DNA of 64,000 bases from Paludibacteraceae bacterium (GCA_017479885.1 JAFVBR010000001.1:1-64000); one strand, 5' to 3'; positions 25,057-35,433 are shown, counted from the stretch's first letter. The notes: generated from the sequence alone by a model not told the origin. A program made the numbers and translations.

Positions 25057-26415
25057 ATGCGACAGTCCACCGTCTATATTTGCCAAAACTGCGGAGCACA
25101 AGCGCCCAAACTTATTGGGCGCTGCCCGCAGTGCGGCGAATGGGGCACCTATGTGGAAGAGGTAGTGGCAGCGCCTGCCAAGGGCAAATCTGTCGCCACC
25201 CGCTTTTCCGATGCCACCCCGCAACTCATCTCCGACATTCCTACCACTGCCGAACAACGCATCGACATGCACAATGGAGAACTCAACCGCGTCCTCGGAG
25301 GCGGACTTGTGCCGGGCAGTCTTGTACTTATAGGAGGTGAACCCGGTATCGGAAAATCCACCCTTGCTCTGCAGGTGCTCATGCAACTCGGTGAGATGAA
25401 GACTCTCTATGCCTCCGGCGAAGAGAGCGCACGTCAGTTGCGACTGCGGGCAGACCGTCTCGCCGGCAAACCCGACAATCTATACATCGTCAGTGAGACA
25501 AGTCTGGAGAAGATTCTCGAACACGTCCGCACCCTGCAGCCCGAATTGGTTGTCATCGACTCCATTCAAACCATTGCTCTTGAATCACTTGAGAGCAATA
25601 CCGGTAGCATCAGTCAGGTGCGTGAGTGCGCGGCTGAGATAATGCGTGTTGCCAAACAGACCAACACCCCCTTCATCATTGTCGGACACATCAACAAGGA
25701 AGGCTCGCTCGCAGGACCAAAGGTGCTTGAGCATATCGTTGACACCGTCCTCCAGTTCGAAGGCGACCAGCATTATATGTACAGGATTCTCCGTGCTCAG
25801 AAAAACCGCTTCGGCTCTACATCCGAACTCGGCATATTCGAGATGCGGCAGGACGGTCTGCGTGAGGTAAGCAACCCGAGCGAACTGCTTCTCAGCCGCA
25901 ACCATCAGGACCTATCCGGCATTGCCATCGCTGCCGCAATTGAGGGAATACGCCCCTTCCTTATCGAAGTGCAGGCGCTTGTCTCTACCGCCGCCTACGG
26001 CACTCCCCAACGCTCAAGTACCGGCTTCGACTCACGCCGCCTCAACATGCTGCTTGCCGTGCTCGAGAAACGGGTCGGTTTCCGCTTGCCGCAGAAAGAC
26101 GTCTTCCTCAACATCGCAGGAGGCATACGCGTCAACGACCCTGCTATCGACCTTGCTGTCCTTGCCGCTGTACTCTCCTCCAATATGGATATTGCCATCG
26201 AGGAAGGCATCTGCCTTACCGGAGAAGTCGGCTTGGCAGGTGAACTCCGCCCCGTCAACCGCATCGAACAGAGGATAACAGAAGCGCAACGACTCGGTTT
26301 CAGGAAGATAATAATTCCCGAAGGACAGAAACTCTCTCTCCGGAATCCAAAGATTGAGATTATACCCGTCCGCAAGGTCTCCGAAGCCTTTCGCGAACTG
26401 ATAATTAAAAAATAA
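25057..26415 (+). CDS. radA: DNA repair protein RadA
   Basis: RecA-related, DnaB-like motor that extends branch migration in recombination. An N-terminal C4 zinc finger (CQNCGAQAPKLIGRCPQCGEW without break is 21 residues, so only its four Cys at about 9, 12, 26 and 29 are cited) is followed by Walker A GGEPGIGKST at 93-102, the RadA-specific KNRFG motif in RAQKNRFGST, and a C-terminal Lon-like domain (VFLNIAGGIRVNDPAIDLAV, GLAGELRPV). The length of 452 is normal. It follows the mutase gene by 1 bp and precedes glycosyltransferase genes. Confidence 0.97.
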   Translation: MRQSTVYICQNCGAQAPKLIGRCPQCGEWGTYVEEVVAAPAKGKSVATRFSDATPQLISDIPTTAEQRIDMHNGELNRVLGGGLVPGSLVLIGGEPGIGKSTLALQVLMQLGEMKTLYASGEESARQLRLRADRLAGKPDNLYIVSETSLEKILEHVRTLQPELVVIDSIQTIALESLESNTGSISQVRECAAEIMRVAKQTNTPFIIVGHINKEGSLAGPKVLEHIVDTVLQFEGDQHYMYRILRAQKNRFGSTSELGIFEMRQDGLREVSNPSELLLSRNHQDLSGIAIAAAIEGIRPFLIEVQALVSTAAYGTPQRSSTGFDSRRLNMLLAVLEKRVGFRLPQKDVFLNIAGGIRVNDPAIDLAVLAAVLSSNMDIAIEEGICLTGEVGLAGELRPVNRIEQRITEAQRLGFRKIIIPEGQKLSLRNPKIEIIPVRKVSEAFRELIIKK

Positions 26416-26439
26416 TTCCTTAACTATATCGTCGGCAAA

Positions 26440-27648
26440 TTGGCGAACCACAGCATCGCAATATTAACAGACCCCTACGGCAAACCGTCCTATTCACCAC
26501 GACTGAGAAACATTTGTGACTTTCTGGTTGAAAAAGGTTGGAATATTGAGGTATATACCGAACAGTTTGAGCCCTTAAGTTTTGCTCATTCCTATCCCAT
26601 CTATACCTTTCAACTCTACAAAAACAAACATGTTGACTGGGCGGTAAAATCACTATGGTCACTCCTTACTGACTGGAAAAACCGCCGCTTTGCAAAACTC
26701 GTAACTGAGCAATGCAAACATAAGCATTACGACTTGGTGTTCTGCACTACCTTCTCCACCTTTCCACTATATGCGGCTTTGCATCTGGCTGAGCAGCATC
26801 ATATTCCGTTGCATATTGACCTGAGAGATATTGAGGAGCAAGCCCCCAATAGTCAACTTCAAGCTCACCGAGGATGGTGGACATTCTTTTTCAGAAGGGC
26901 ATACCGCAACATCAATATCAGGCGTCGTAACAGAGTGATACTGAAAGCCGACCAAGTCACAACTATATCACCATGGCATGCGCAGTTCCTTAAAAAACTT
27001 AATCCGAACACATCGCTGATATACAACGGCTATGATGCTCGCATTTTCTATCCGTCAGAAATACATTCTGACGACTTTATTCTTCTATATACAGGAAGGT
27101 TTTACGAAAGCATCATGCGAGACCCCACTCTGCTGTTTAAGGCTCTGCAAAAGACCAAACTCCCGCATCTGAAAGTTGTATTCTATACTGACAACGAAGG
27201 GCACAAAAAACTGAATATGCTCAACAAGAAGTATGACACTGCACAGTTGACAGAGATACACGACTACGTAGCTTCAGAACAAATACCAAACTTGCTTCAG
27301 AAGGCTAGTATCATATTAGTGTTCTCCAACCAAAGCAGCAGGACTCACACTCACGGAATCATGACCACCAAGTTCTTCGAAGCATTGGGAGTCGAAAAAC
27401 CCGTGTTGTGCGTGCGTAGCGACGAGGAATGTCTGGCACAAGTCATACGCGAAACCAACGCCGGCATTGCCGCCAAAACAGTAGAAGAAGTTGAGAAATT
27501 CATTCAAGATAAATACCACGAATGGCAACAAAACGGCTTCACACGACAACCAGTAAACCAAACCCAGAGGCAGTGTTTCACACGCCAACGACAGGCTCAA
27601 CAGTTTGAACAATTGTTCCTCTCTGCTATCGATTCCTATAAGAAGTGA
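26440..27648 (+). CDS. Glycosyltransferase, GT4-like
   Basis: A two-domain GT-B glycosyltransferase of 402 residues. The N-domain shows IAILTDPYGKPSYSPRLRNICDFL-type acceptor-side features and PLHIDLRDIEEQ, and the C-domain shows TSLIYNGYDARIFYP, LLYTGRFYES and a GIMTTKFFEALGVEKPVL segment with the usual nucleotide-sugar Glu. The only start in reach of the conserved first strand is a TTG at 26440, 24 bp after radA, with no ATG alternative. Its place beside a GT2 gene suggests envelope glycan assembly; donor and acceptor are unknown. Confidence 0.85.
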   Translation: MANHSIAILTDPYGKPSYSPRLRNICDFLVEKGWNIEVYTEQFEPLSFAHSYPIYTFQLYKNKHVDWAVKSLWSLLTDWKNRRFAKLVTEQCKHKHYDLVFCTTFSTFPLYAALHLAEQHHIPLHIDLRDIEEQAPNSQLQAHRGWWTFFFRRAYRNINIRRRNRVILKADQVTTISPWHAQFLKKLNPNTSLIYNGYDARIFYPSEIHSDDFILLYTGRFYESIMRDPTLLFKALQKTKLPHLKVVFYTDNEGHKKLNMLNKKYDTAQLTEIHDYVASEQIPNLLQKASIILVFSNQSSRTHTHGIMTTKFFEALGVEKPVLCVRSDEECLAQVIRETNAGIAAKTVEEVEKFIQDKYHEWQQNGFTRQPVNQTQRQCFTRQRQAQQFEQLFLSAIDSYKK

Positions 27649-27688
27649 ATTCAAATAGAACGAAGTCTAATCAAATTTTCAAATAGTC

Positions 27689-28408
27689 ATGATTTCCGTT
27701 ATTATCCCCATATACAATGCTATGCCGTATCTTTACCAATGTCTGGAGTCGGTACGCACACAGACATACAGCGATTTGGAAATCATAATGATTGACGACT
27801 GTTCCACCGACCGTTCTGCTGAACTCGCAGCGCAGTTCTGCGAGAAAGACAACCGCTTCCGATTGCTACGACATACTACCAACAAAGGTCAGTCTGCCGC
27901 ACGTAACCGAGGACTCGCCGAAGCTAAAGGGGAATGGATTTCATTTATTGATGCCGACGACTATATCGAACCCGATTTCTACTCACTTATGGCAGATTCG
28001 GCAACAGCTGACGTCGTGCAAGGCGGATACAAACGCTTCACTAATGACGGCAACGTCATTAAAACATATATTCCGCGCACACCGTTCAAACTTACCTCTA
28101 TGTGCCTGCGCCTGATAAAACGCGGGTTTATTGAGCGGAACAGCCTGACTTTTCCTGAAGGACAAATCTATGAAGACGTACTCTTTTCCGCTGACATGTG
28201 GCTCGCACAACCTACATACCAAATAGTAAAATATGCCGGATACAATTACAGACAGAATCCCGCTTCTACCACTTCTGCAACCCGAAATACTAACCTGCTC
28301 TTCAAACAAATGAATTCTAAACGCAGAAATGCCACAACTGTATTCTTATTTCTTTTGATTTCATACACCATACTCCGGTTACGCATGCATTTCCTGTTGA
28401 AAAGATAA
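27689..28408 (+). CDS. Glycosyltransferase family 2
   Basis: GT-A fold transferase with the canonical start VIIPIYNAMPYLYQCLESV, nucleotide-binding DDCSTDRS, and the DxD motif in FIDADDYIEPDF. The expected catalytic-base region is EDVLFSADMW. At 239 residues it is shorter than most relatives (about 300-340) and ends in a hydrophobic tail (TVFLFLLISYTILRL) that may anchor it to the membrane. The C-terminus could be naturally short or truncated; I saw no continuation in another frame. It lies 40 bp after the GT4-like gene. Confidence 0.85.
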   Translation: MISVIIPIYNAMPYLYQCLESVRTQTYSDLEIIMIDDCSTDRSAELAAQFCEKDNRFRLLRHTTNKGQSAARNRGLAEAKGEWISFIDADDYIEPDFYSLMADSATADVVQGGYKRFTNDGNVIKTYIPRTPFKLTSMCLRLIKRGFIERNSLTFPEGQIYEDVLFSADMWLAQPTYQIVKYAGYNYRQNPASTTSATRNTNLLFKQMNSKRRNATTVFLFLLISYTILRLRMHFLLKR

Positions 28409-28460
28409 TAAATTACCAATTTATTGTCAGAATATGCACATTTGCTTGTCTTTAACGCAC

Positions 28461-28468
28461 TATCTTTG
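28461..28468 (+). promoter_or_regulatory. -7 box of the beta-helix gene
   Basis: TATCTTTG at 28461-28468, 32 bp before the ATG. A TTTG lies at 28441-28444, but the 16-bp spacing is shorter than usual, so the upstream element is uncertain. Confidence 0.5.
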
Positions 28469-28500
28469 CACGTTTTTGTTTTACTGTCAATATTACTCAC

Positions 28501-30693
28501 ATGAAGCCTTTTCTCTTACCCCTTTTCCTTACTTGCGCCCTATCGCTCAATGCCGCTATATATTATGCTTCTCCTTCCGGAAACGGCGACGGCTCTTCCG
28601 AACAGAAAGCCGGCAATTTCACTTCGCTGCTCAAGAAACTCAAAGCCGGTGACACTCTGTATCTGCTCGCCGGACAATATAACCTGGAAAAAATTTCACT
28701 GACTAACGCAATTTCAGGCACAAGCAGTCAGGAGATTATGATATGCAATGCTCCGAAGACTGCACCGCGCACTCCTATTCTTGATTTCCGAACCCAGGCA
28801 TACGGAGAACGGGGGTTGCAAATCAATACCGGCAACAACTATATTCATATTAAGGGACTCACTCTCAGGTACAGCGGAAAGAATGCACTGCACAACAGCG
28901 GCAGCCACAACATTTTCGAAGACCTTGATGTGTATGGCAACGCTGATACCGGAGTACAGATGAAAGCGGGTGGTGACAACATGATTATCAATGTTGACTC
29001 TCACGACAACTGCGACTATAAGCTCGGAGGAGTTACAGCTGCCGATTTCGGTGGCAATGCAGACGGCTTTGCAGACAAACAATACACAGGAGGAGCTAAC
29101 ACCTATATCGGTTGCCGTGCATGGAACAATTCTGATGACGGATGGGATTTCTTCCAACGAATAACTAACGGCAATTATCCTACACGTCTTGTCAACTGTA
29201 TTTGCTTCCGAAATGGTCCTGAATTCTACGATTTTACCGGTCATGGCAGATATCAGACCGACAAAACATGGTTTGATCAGTTCCTGACAACAACCACCAT
29301 TACCGACAAACGGGGTATCACTCATTCAGCCTCTATCAGCAAATATCCCAATCTCGGCAACGGCAACGGATTCAAATTGGGCGGTGATAGTACTGCCAAC
29401 CATGTTCAGTTGGAAAAGTGTCTGGCTGTTGGCAATACCGTGAAAGGTTTTGACCAGAACAACAATTACGGGAAAATGACACTCTACAACTGCTCTGCAT
29501 ATCTCAATGGCATGGACTACGGTTTTAACAACAGCCACGGGGGTACACTCATTATTCGTAATTGCATCAGCTACAAATCAGCCGGTGCCATTGCTCTGCG
29601 TTGCAAAAGTGTCACATCTGACCATAATTCATGGAACACTACAGGAGTGAGTGTTTCCGACAAGGATTTTCTTTCGCTCGATACTACCGTCATTCTCACT
29701 GAGCGTAAGACAGACGGGTCACTGTCAGGCATTGCGTTCATGCACCTGAAGGAAGGTAGCAGTCTCATCGACGCAGGCATTGATGTGGGGCTTGAATATG
29801 AAGGCAATGCCCCTGACCTCGGATGCTACGAATATGGCAGCAACGATTCAATTGTTATACCTACTCCACCTGAACAAAGAGAGCCTGACCCTGCCGAAAC
29901 CAATGTTGCATTCGTAACCATTCCTAACGACAACAGAGACGATGTTATTCTTAATCGTCTGTATCAAGACAGTGCACTGTTCAAAGTGTATATACGCGAT
30001 GCAGAAGACATCGAGACCGACTACTCTGCATTCTCGCTTATTGTAATCTCTCCTGTGCCAAGCAGTTCTGCTGCAGGACTAACCAAACTTAAATCTGTAG
30101 AGAAGCCTACTCTGCTACTCAAACCTTTTATGCTGAAAAACACGGTATGGAACTGGGGAAACTCGCTGAACACCAATAACAATGCCATTACTCTGACTCA
30201 ACCATCACACAGCATCTTCAAAGGATTAACTCCTGACGAGAACAATGCCGTTCAACTGTTTACACAAGTCGCTACCAATGGTGTAACTGCAATCAACGGC
30301 TGGTACAACTGCCAACCTGACGAACTTGCCGTCCCTCAGTCGGCTCAAGGGCAGACTATAGTGGAGGCAAAGGCAGGAGACAATATGAATGGGACAACAA
30401 TAGGAGCAGCATTTATAATGATTGGCATAAGCGAATACTCAACGCCTTATCTGACAGATGATGCTGCACTCCTTATTGACAACGCCTGCCACTATCTGCT
30501 CGGAATTGACCCGGATCAGCAGACAGGAACTTCGGTGCTTAAACCGGAAGTTGAAGATACCATACCGACAGACCGCACACAATCTGACATTATATACACC
30601 ATTCTGGGTGTACCCGCAGGCGACAAACTCCATTCAAGCAGTCTGCCGGCTGGTATATACATTCTTAACGGGAAGAAGATTGTCAGACACTAA
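28501..30693 (+). CDS. Secreted right-handed beta-helix protein, PL9 pectate lyase-like
   Basis: A signal peptide (MKPFLLPLFLTCALSLNA) precedes a parallel beta-helix over about residues 20-430. The block NADGFADKQYTGGAN, IGCRAWNNSDDGWDFFQR and GFDQNNNYG matches the core of PL9-type pectate lyases, which bind Ca through Asp residues there. About 460-640 form a second beta-rich domain of unknown role. The C-terminus (DIIYTILGVPAGDKL, SSLPAGIYILNGKKIVRH) resembles a type IX secretion sorting domain, and gldKLMN genes occur in this window. Pectin-like substrate is inferred from the family; many relatives act on other uronates. It ends 6 bp from a convergent gene. Confidence 0.8.
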   Translation: MKPFLLPLFLTCALSLNAAIYYASPSGNGDGSSEQKAGNFTSLLKKLKAGDTLYLLAGQYNLEKISLTNAISGTSSQEIMICNAPKTAPRTPILDFRTQAYGERGLQINTGNNYIHIKGLTLRYSGKNALHNSGSHNIFEDLDVYGNADTGVQMKAGGDNMIINVDSHDNCDYKLGGVTAADFGGNADGFADKQYTGGANTYIGCRAWNNSDDGWDFFQRITNGNYPTRLVNCICFRNGPEFYDFTGHGRYQTDKTWFDQFLTTTTITDKRGITHSASISKYPNLGNGNGFKLGGDSTANHVQLEKCLAVGNTVKGFDQNNNYGKMTLYNCSAYLNGMDYGFNNSHGGTLIIRNCISYKSAGAIALRCKSVTSDHNSWNTTGVSVSDKDFLSLDTTVILTERKTDGSLSGIAFMHLKEGSSLIDAGIDVGLEYEGNAPDLGCYEYGSNDSIVIPTPPEQREPDPAETNVAFVTIPNDNRDDVILNRLYQDSALFKVYIRDAEDIETDYSAFSLIVISPVPSSSAAGLTKLKSVEKPTLLLKPFMLKNTVWNWGNSLNTNNNAITLTQPSHSIFKGLTPDENNAVQLFTQVATNGVTAINGWYNCQPDELAVPQSAQGQTIVEAKAGDNMNGTTIGAAFIMIGISEYSTPYLTDDAALLIDNACHYLLGIDPDQQTGTSVLKPEVEDTIPTDRTQSDIIYTILGVPAGDKLHSSSLPAGIYILNGKKIVRH

Positions 30694-30699
30694 ACGAAT

Positions 30700-32538
30700 T
30701 CACGCCTTCTGCATCTGCACAAGACGGGTATAATAGCCGTTGGCGGCAAGAAGCTCTTCGTGCGTCCCGCGTTCAACTATCTCGCCTTCATTCAGCACGC
30801 ATATCAAATCGGCATTTCTTATCGTGGAGAGACGGTGAGCAACAACAAGTGTGGTGCGGTTTTTCATCAAATGCTCGAGTGCCTCCTGCACCAATCTCTC
30901 ATTCTCTGTATCAAGTGCAGAAGTGGCTTCATCAAGTATCAGAACAGGAGGATTCTTCAGTATTGCACGCGCTATGCTTATTCGCTGACGCTGCCCGCCC
31001 GAAAGTCTCGAACCCCGGTCACCTATAACAGTCTGGTAACCATCTTCTGTCGCCATGATAAAATCATGGGCATTGGCTATTCTGGCTGCCGCTGTCACAT
31101 CTTCCATTGCGGCATTCTCAACTCCGAAAGTGATATTGTTGTAGAACGTATCGTTGAATAGTATTGCCTCCTGATTCACATTACCCATCATTGCACGCAA
31201 ATCGTGTGTAAGATAATGCCTGATATCTATTCCGTTGATTTCTATTGCACCTGAATTTACATCGTAGAATCGCGGCAACAAATCAACCAGCGTGGTTTTG
31301 CCTGACCCGGACTGCCCTACGAATGCCACGGTCTGACCGGCCTTGATATCAAGACTTATATGCTTTAGTACAGGCACTTCTGACTTGTAAGAGAACGATA
31401 CATCACGGTAGCTGATACGCTCAACAGGCAGTGTGGGGCGAACAGGCGTTTCCGGCTCACGGATATTGTTCTCTACATTCAGTATCCTGTCTATTCGCTC
31501 TACCGAGGCCAATCCTTTTCTTATTCCGTATGACGCTTTGGTAAGGTCTTTGGCAGGGTTGATGATTGAATAGAATATTACAAGATAGTAGATAAATCCA
31601 GCCGCATCAATGCTGCTATTATCAGAAAGAATCAGTGTTCCTCCGTAGAAAAGCAGAATTGCTATCAACACTGTACCCAAAAACTCGCTCACCGGATGTG
31701 CAAGCGAATATCTGCGGTTGATTTTGTTGAAAGTCTTACGTGTCTTGTTGTTCAACGTGTCAAAACGGGCTATCAGTTTATTCTCTGCATTGAAGGCCTT
31801 GACTATTCTCAATCCTGACAATGTCTCCTCTATCTGGGTCAGCAAATCCGCTGTCTGCTCCTGCCCTTTGGTTGAACGGCGCTTAAGACTCTTGCCTATT
31901 CGTCCTATCAGCCATCCGCTTAAAGGCAGAAGAACAAGAACGAACAATGTGAGCTGCCATGACAAAACAAACAGCGTTACCAGATAGATGATTATCATTA
32001 TCGGGTCCTTAAGCAGCATGTCAAGCGATGACATTATGCTGTTCTCAACCTCCTGAACATCATTGGTCATACGCGACATGATGTCTCCTTTGCGTTCTTC
32101 CGTAAAAAAACCTATGGGCAACGACACCACCTTCTCATACAATTGATGACGCAAATCACGAAGCACACCTGTACGAATAGGTATCATATAATATGACGCC
32201 AACCACGTAGTCAGGCACTTGAAGAATGTCATCACTACAAGAAATACACCGCAAAGCAGCAACACGCGTCCGGTTCCATGCACGGATATCTGCTCCTGAA
32301 TAAGAAAAAACACATTATTCTTCAATGCCGACAGCCAGCCCTGCAAACCGTAGGCAAACGACATATCCATATACATGAGGTCTGTATGCGTTATCCCGAA
32401 AAGAATACGAAGCACCGGAATAATGGCGGCAAACGAAAACAAACTGAGAACAGTGCTCAGCACATTGAACAATATGTTGAGCAACATCTCCTTCTTGTAT
32501 GGAGGTATAAATCGTTTTAACAAACTCAGTATATTCAT
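30700..32538 (-). CDS. ABC exporter, MsbA-like (ATPase fused to permease)
   Basis: Half-size ABC exporter of 612 residues. Six TM helices lie in the first 320 residues (for example ILFNVLSTVLSLFSFAAII). The ATPase has Walker A GQSGSGKTT, the ABC signature LSGGQRQRISIARA, Walker B PVLILDEATSALD and the switch His in VVAHRLSTI. It is the last gene of a minus-strand group with lpxK and sppA; pairing with lpxK makes a lipid A-core flippase role plausible, though multidrug export cannot be excluded. Confidence 0.88.
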   Translation of the reverse strand: MNILSLLKRFIPPYKKEMLLNILFNVLSTVLSLFSFAAIIPVLRILFGITHTDLMYMDMSFAYGLQGWLSALKNNVFFLIQEQISVHGTGRVLLLCGVFLVVMTFFKCLTTWLASYYMIPIRTGVLRDLRHQLYEKVVSLPIGFFTEERKGDIMSRMTNDVQEVENSIMSSLDMLLKDPIMIIIYLVTLFVLSWQLTLFVLVLLPLSGWLIGRIGKSLKRRSTKGQEQTADLLTQIEETLSGLRIVKAFNAENKLIARFDTLNNKTRKTFNKINRRYSLAHPVSEFLGTVLIAILLFYGGTLILSDNSSIDAAGFIYYLVIFYSIINPAKDLTKASYGIRKGLASVERIDRILNVENNIREPETPVRPTLPVERISYRDVSFSYKSEVPVLKHISLDIKAGQTVAFVGQSGSGKTTLVDLLPRFYDVNSGAIEINGIDIRHYLTHDLRAMMGNVNQEAILFNDTFYNNITFGVENAAMEDVTAAARIANAHDFIMATEDGYQTVIGDRGSRLSGGQRQRISIARAILKNPPVLILDEATSALDTENERLVQEALEHLMKNRTTLVVAHRLSTIRNADLICVLNEGEIVERGTHEELLAANGYYTRLVQMQKA

Positions 32539-32557
32539 GCGATAACTGTTATCAACA

Positions 32558-33616
32558 TCACTTTCGGTTACTCTCTGTCATATATTGCATAATGATTTTC
32601 ATGAATGACTCTGACTCTCTGCGGAAATCAATTTCCATAGGCTGAACATAAGTGCAGTCATACAAATCATCAGGAAACGACTTCATAGCAACTATTCGTG
32701 CAGCATCTTTCTCTGTCGTAATTATACAATCACAACCGCTATTGACAAATTTATTCCGTATCATCTCAATGTCTGCACGTGTGAACTTATGATGGTCTGC
32801 AAACTCTATCTGCTCGGTTTCAGGGAACATTTTCTGAAGATATTCATGCAACGGTGCGGCATTCGCTATTGCTGACAGTATCAACGGATGCTGTTTGTCA
32901 AATGCAGAAAGTTCCTGCGGCCTGCCCCAGTCTCTTAGTGGAAGGAGGTCACCGTATCTGAGATAAGAGAAAAACAACTTCTGATATATAGGCAGCCGCA
33001 AAGATGTTTCTATAATTCTACGTTCTATGGGTTGCATAGAATCTTTGCACTTGCTTACCACTATCACATTTGCACGCGATGCCGATTGCTTGCTGTCGCG
33101 CAACTTGCCGTAAGGAAGAAAATAGTCGTTCACATAGAGGTTGTCAGCTGTTGTAAGCAATATGTTGAAACCGCATTTCAGTCTTCTGTGCTGAAAAGCA
33201 TCATCCAGAATAACGACATGCAACTCAGGATACATTTTGCGAAGCCTGCGGATTCCGGCTACACGGTTCTCACAAACTGCAAGCACCACACCAGGAAGCT
33301 TCCTATGCAGTTCTGCCGGCTCATCGCCTATATCAGATGCAGTAGATGCATCTTCTGCAAGCACGAATCCGCATGTAGAACGCTTGTAACCGCGGGAAAG
33401 AATAGCTACATTCATCCTTTTTGACAGTTCGCCCGCAATATACGCAACAAGCGGAGTCTTACCTGTACCACCCACTGCAAGATTGCCGACACATATCGTC
33501 GGTATATCAGACTCGCAAGACAACAGCAAATGCTCGTCATACAATATATTTCGCACGGTTACTACCGCACCATACAGCCATGACAATATGATTCTGACAA
33601 ACTTCATATCTGCCAA
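32558..33616 (-). CDS. lpxK: Tetraacyldisaccharide 4'-kinase
   Basis: Membrane-associated kinase that adds the 4'-phosphate to the lipid A disaccharide precursor. The N-terminal hydrophobic helix (IILSWLYGAVVTVRNILYD) leads into the P-loop VGNLAVGGTGKTPLVAYI; GYKRS, DDAFQHRRLKCGFNILL and the later CIITTEKDAARI blocks are family signatures. The length of 352 is normal. It lies 8 bp after sppA and 19 bp before the MsbA-like gene. An alternative ATG 9 bases downstream (MKFVRI) is possible. Confidence 0.96.
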   Translation of the reverse strand: MADMKFVRIILSWLYGAVVTVRNILYDEHLLLSCESDIPTICVGNLAVGGTGKTPLVAYIAGELSKRMNVAILSRGYKRSTCGFVLAEDASTASDIGDEPAELHRKLPGVVLAVCENRVAGIRRLRKMYPELHVVILDDAFQHRRLKCGFNILLTTADNLYVNDYFLPYGKLRDSKQSASRANVIVVSKCKDSMQPIERRIIETSLRLPIYQKLFFSYLRYGDLLPLRDWGRPQELSAFDKQHPLILSAIANAAPLHEYLQKMFPETEQIEFADHHKFTRADIEMIRNKFVNSGCDCIITTEKDAARIVAMKSFPDDLYDCTYVQPMEIDFRRESESFMKIIMQYMTESNRK

Positions 33617-33624
33617 ACGACCCT

Positions 33625-35364
33625 TTAACGGATTTCGATTTCGTACGGCAGACGTGCCTGAACAGATGGTTTCTCTGCCATACGGCGTATCCGCCTGTAT
33701 TCGCGCAACAACTCCTGCTCGCCATCATCAAGCCCGTACATCTCAAGAAGCGCATCAAGGAAACCGTCTTTGGAATCATCAGCATCAACCACTTCGTATT
33801 TATCCAAATCTGCCAAACCTGCAGCAGCACTCACTGCATCAGCAAGATTACCCATCCGGTCAACCAGACCTATCTGCATCGCGCGTTTGCCACTCCATAC
33901 GCGCCCCTCAGCTATCTCTTTTATCTTTTCCTTCGGCATCCTACGACCGTCAGCACAACGCCCGGTAAACAGTTCATAACCACGGTTAATCTCGCCTTGC
34001 ATCAAAGCCCGCTCTTCCGTATTCATACCCTTGTATATCATGTTCGACTCAGTCAAACTCAATCTGTTGGTCCCTACACCATCGAAATCTATACCAACTT
34101 TGTCAGCAAGACCTGCCACATTCGGTATCAGACCGAATATGCCTATCGAACCCGTCAGAGTGGTCGGTTCAGCAAAAATGCTGTCGGCCACGCAAGAGAT
34201 ATAATAACCTCCGGAAGCTGCATAATCACCCATAGAAACAACCAACGGTTTCTTCTCCTTCAGTAACGAGAGGGCATGCCATATCTGCTCGCTTGCGTAG
34301 GCGGAACCGCCAGGACTGTTTACACGCAGAACAACCGCCTTCACCTCATCCTCCTTCGCTATTTTGTTTATCAGTTTTACCATATCCTTACCCACTATTC
34401 CTTCGCCACTGTCATCGGTTATCTCACCCTCCGCATAAATGACAGCTACCTTATCCTTTCGCGATTTATCCCTGTCAGGCAAACCAAGCATGGCGTTGTG
34501 AGACACAATCTTATAGTTCTCTGTTCCCGTCAAACGCTCAAGCATAGGTTTGATATCCTGCTGATACATCAAAGTATCTATCAAACCGCAACTCACCAAC
34601 TCGCTTTGCTCTGCAAAGACCATATTCTTGTCTGCCAGACGATTCAGTTCTTCCATAGTCAGACCGCGACTTGCACTTACATCACTGGTAACTACACTCC
34701 ACATATCCTCAAGCATGACACTCATCTGCAAACGGTTGGGCTCGCTCATACCGGTCAACATATATGGCTCTACAGCCGACTTGAATGTGCCTACTTTAAC
34801 CACCTGCATCTCTACTCCCAGTTTCTCTAATGCACGACTGTAAAACATGATGTTTGATGACAAACCGGCCCACGACAACGCTCCTCTCGAATTCAAACAT
34901 ACCTTGTCCGCTACACTCGCAAGCCAATAGTTACCCTGAGAATAAGAGTCCGCATATGCAACTATAAATTTACCGCTTTCCTTGAAATCAAGCAAAGCGC
35001 GACGTATCTCCTCACGAGAAGCGAAACCTGCTGCCAGAGAACCACCCTGAAGCAAAATACCGTCTATATGCTTGTCTTCTTTAGCATAACGGATATTACG
35101 AAGCAGATCGTTGAGGCCTATCTGCTCAGGTACATCACGCTTCGATGCCTTCGCTATCAAACGAGTCAAATCGTCCTCCGAGGTCTGCTCTACAAGCTCA
35201 CCCTCAAGATTTATTCTGTAAACAGAATGCTTCGACAATTTAGTGCCCGAATCAGATGACAATGCCATACTTACAAACGACATGAAGAACATAATCGTCG
35301 ATAATGTTGACAAAAGAATTATGCCGCATACTGTGGCAAGCATGTACTTAATGAAATCCTTCAT
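33625..35364 (-). CDS. sppA: Signal peptide peptidase SppA, 67K type
   Basis: Membrane-bound serine-lysine protease that degrades cleaved signal peptides. A single N-terminal TM anchor (CGIILLSTLSTIMFFMSFV) is followed by two S49 domains. The first has the region SRGALSWAGLSSNIMFYS that supplies the catalytic Lys in the family, and the second has VLRVNSPGGSAYASE and SMGDYAASGGYYIS with the nucleophilic Ser. The 579-residue length is that of the tandem-domain type. It heads the sppA-lpxK-ABC exporter group. Confidence 0.95.
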   Translation of the reverse strand: MKDFIKYMLATVCGIILLSTLSTIMFFMSFVSMALSSDSGTKLSKHSVYRINLEGELVEQTSEDDLTRLIAKASKRDVPEQIGLNDLLRNIRYAKEDKHIDGILLQGGSLAAGFASREEIRRALLDFKESGKFIVAYADSYSQGNYWLASVADKVCLNSRGALSWAGLSSNIMFYSRALEKLGVEMQVVKVGTFKSAVEPYMLTGMSEPNRLQMSVMLEDMWSVVTSDVSASRGLTMEELNRLADKNMVFAEQSELVSCGLIDTLMYQQDIKPMLERLTGTENYKIVSHNAMLGLPDRDKSRKDKVAVIYAEGEITDDSGEGIVGKDMVKLINKIAKEDEVKAVVLRVNSPGGSAYASEQIWHALSLLKEKKPLVVSMGDYAASGGYYISCVADSIFAEPTTLTGSIGIFGLIPNVAGLADKVGIDFDGVGTNRLSLTESNMIYKGMNTEERALMQGEINRGYELFTGRCADGRRMPKEKIKEIAEGRVWSGKRAMQIGLVDRMGNLADAVSAAAGLADLDKYEVVDADDSKDGFLDALLEMYGLDDGEQELLREYRRIRRMAEKPSVQARLPYEIEIR

Positions 35365-35433
35365 TGCTATATTGTTTTAGAGTTATTATATTGTTGGCTG
35401 CTTCAAAGTCAATCTATACAAACAAAATCTCTG

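Noticed and set aside
30700..32538. Antibiotic ABC exporter rather than MsbA-like
   Set aside because: Not excluded by motifs, but its position after lpxK makes lipid A export the better reading; no drug-specific feature is visible.
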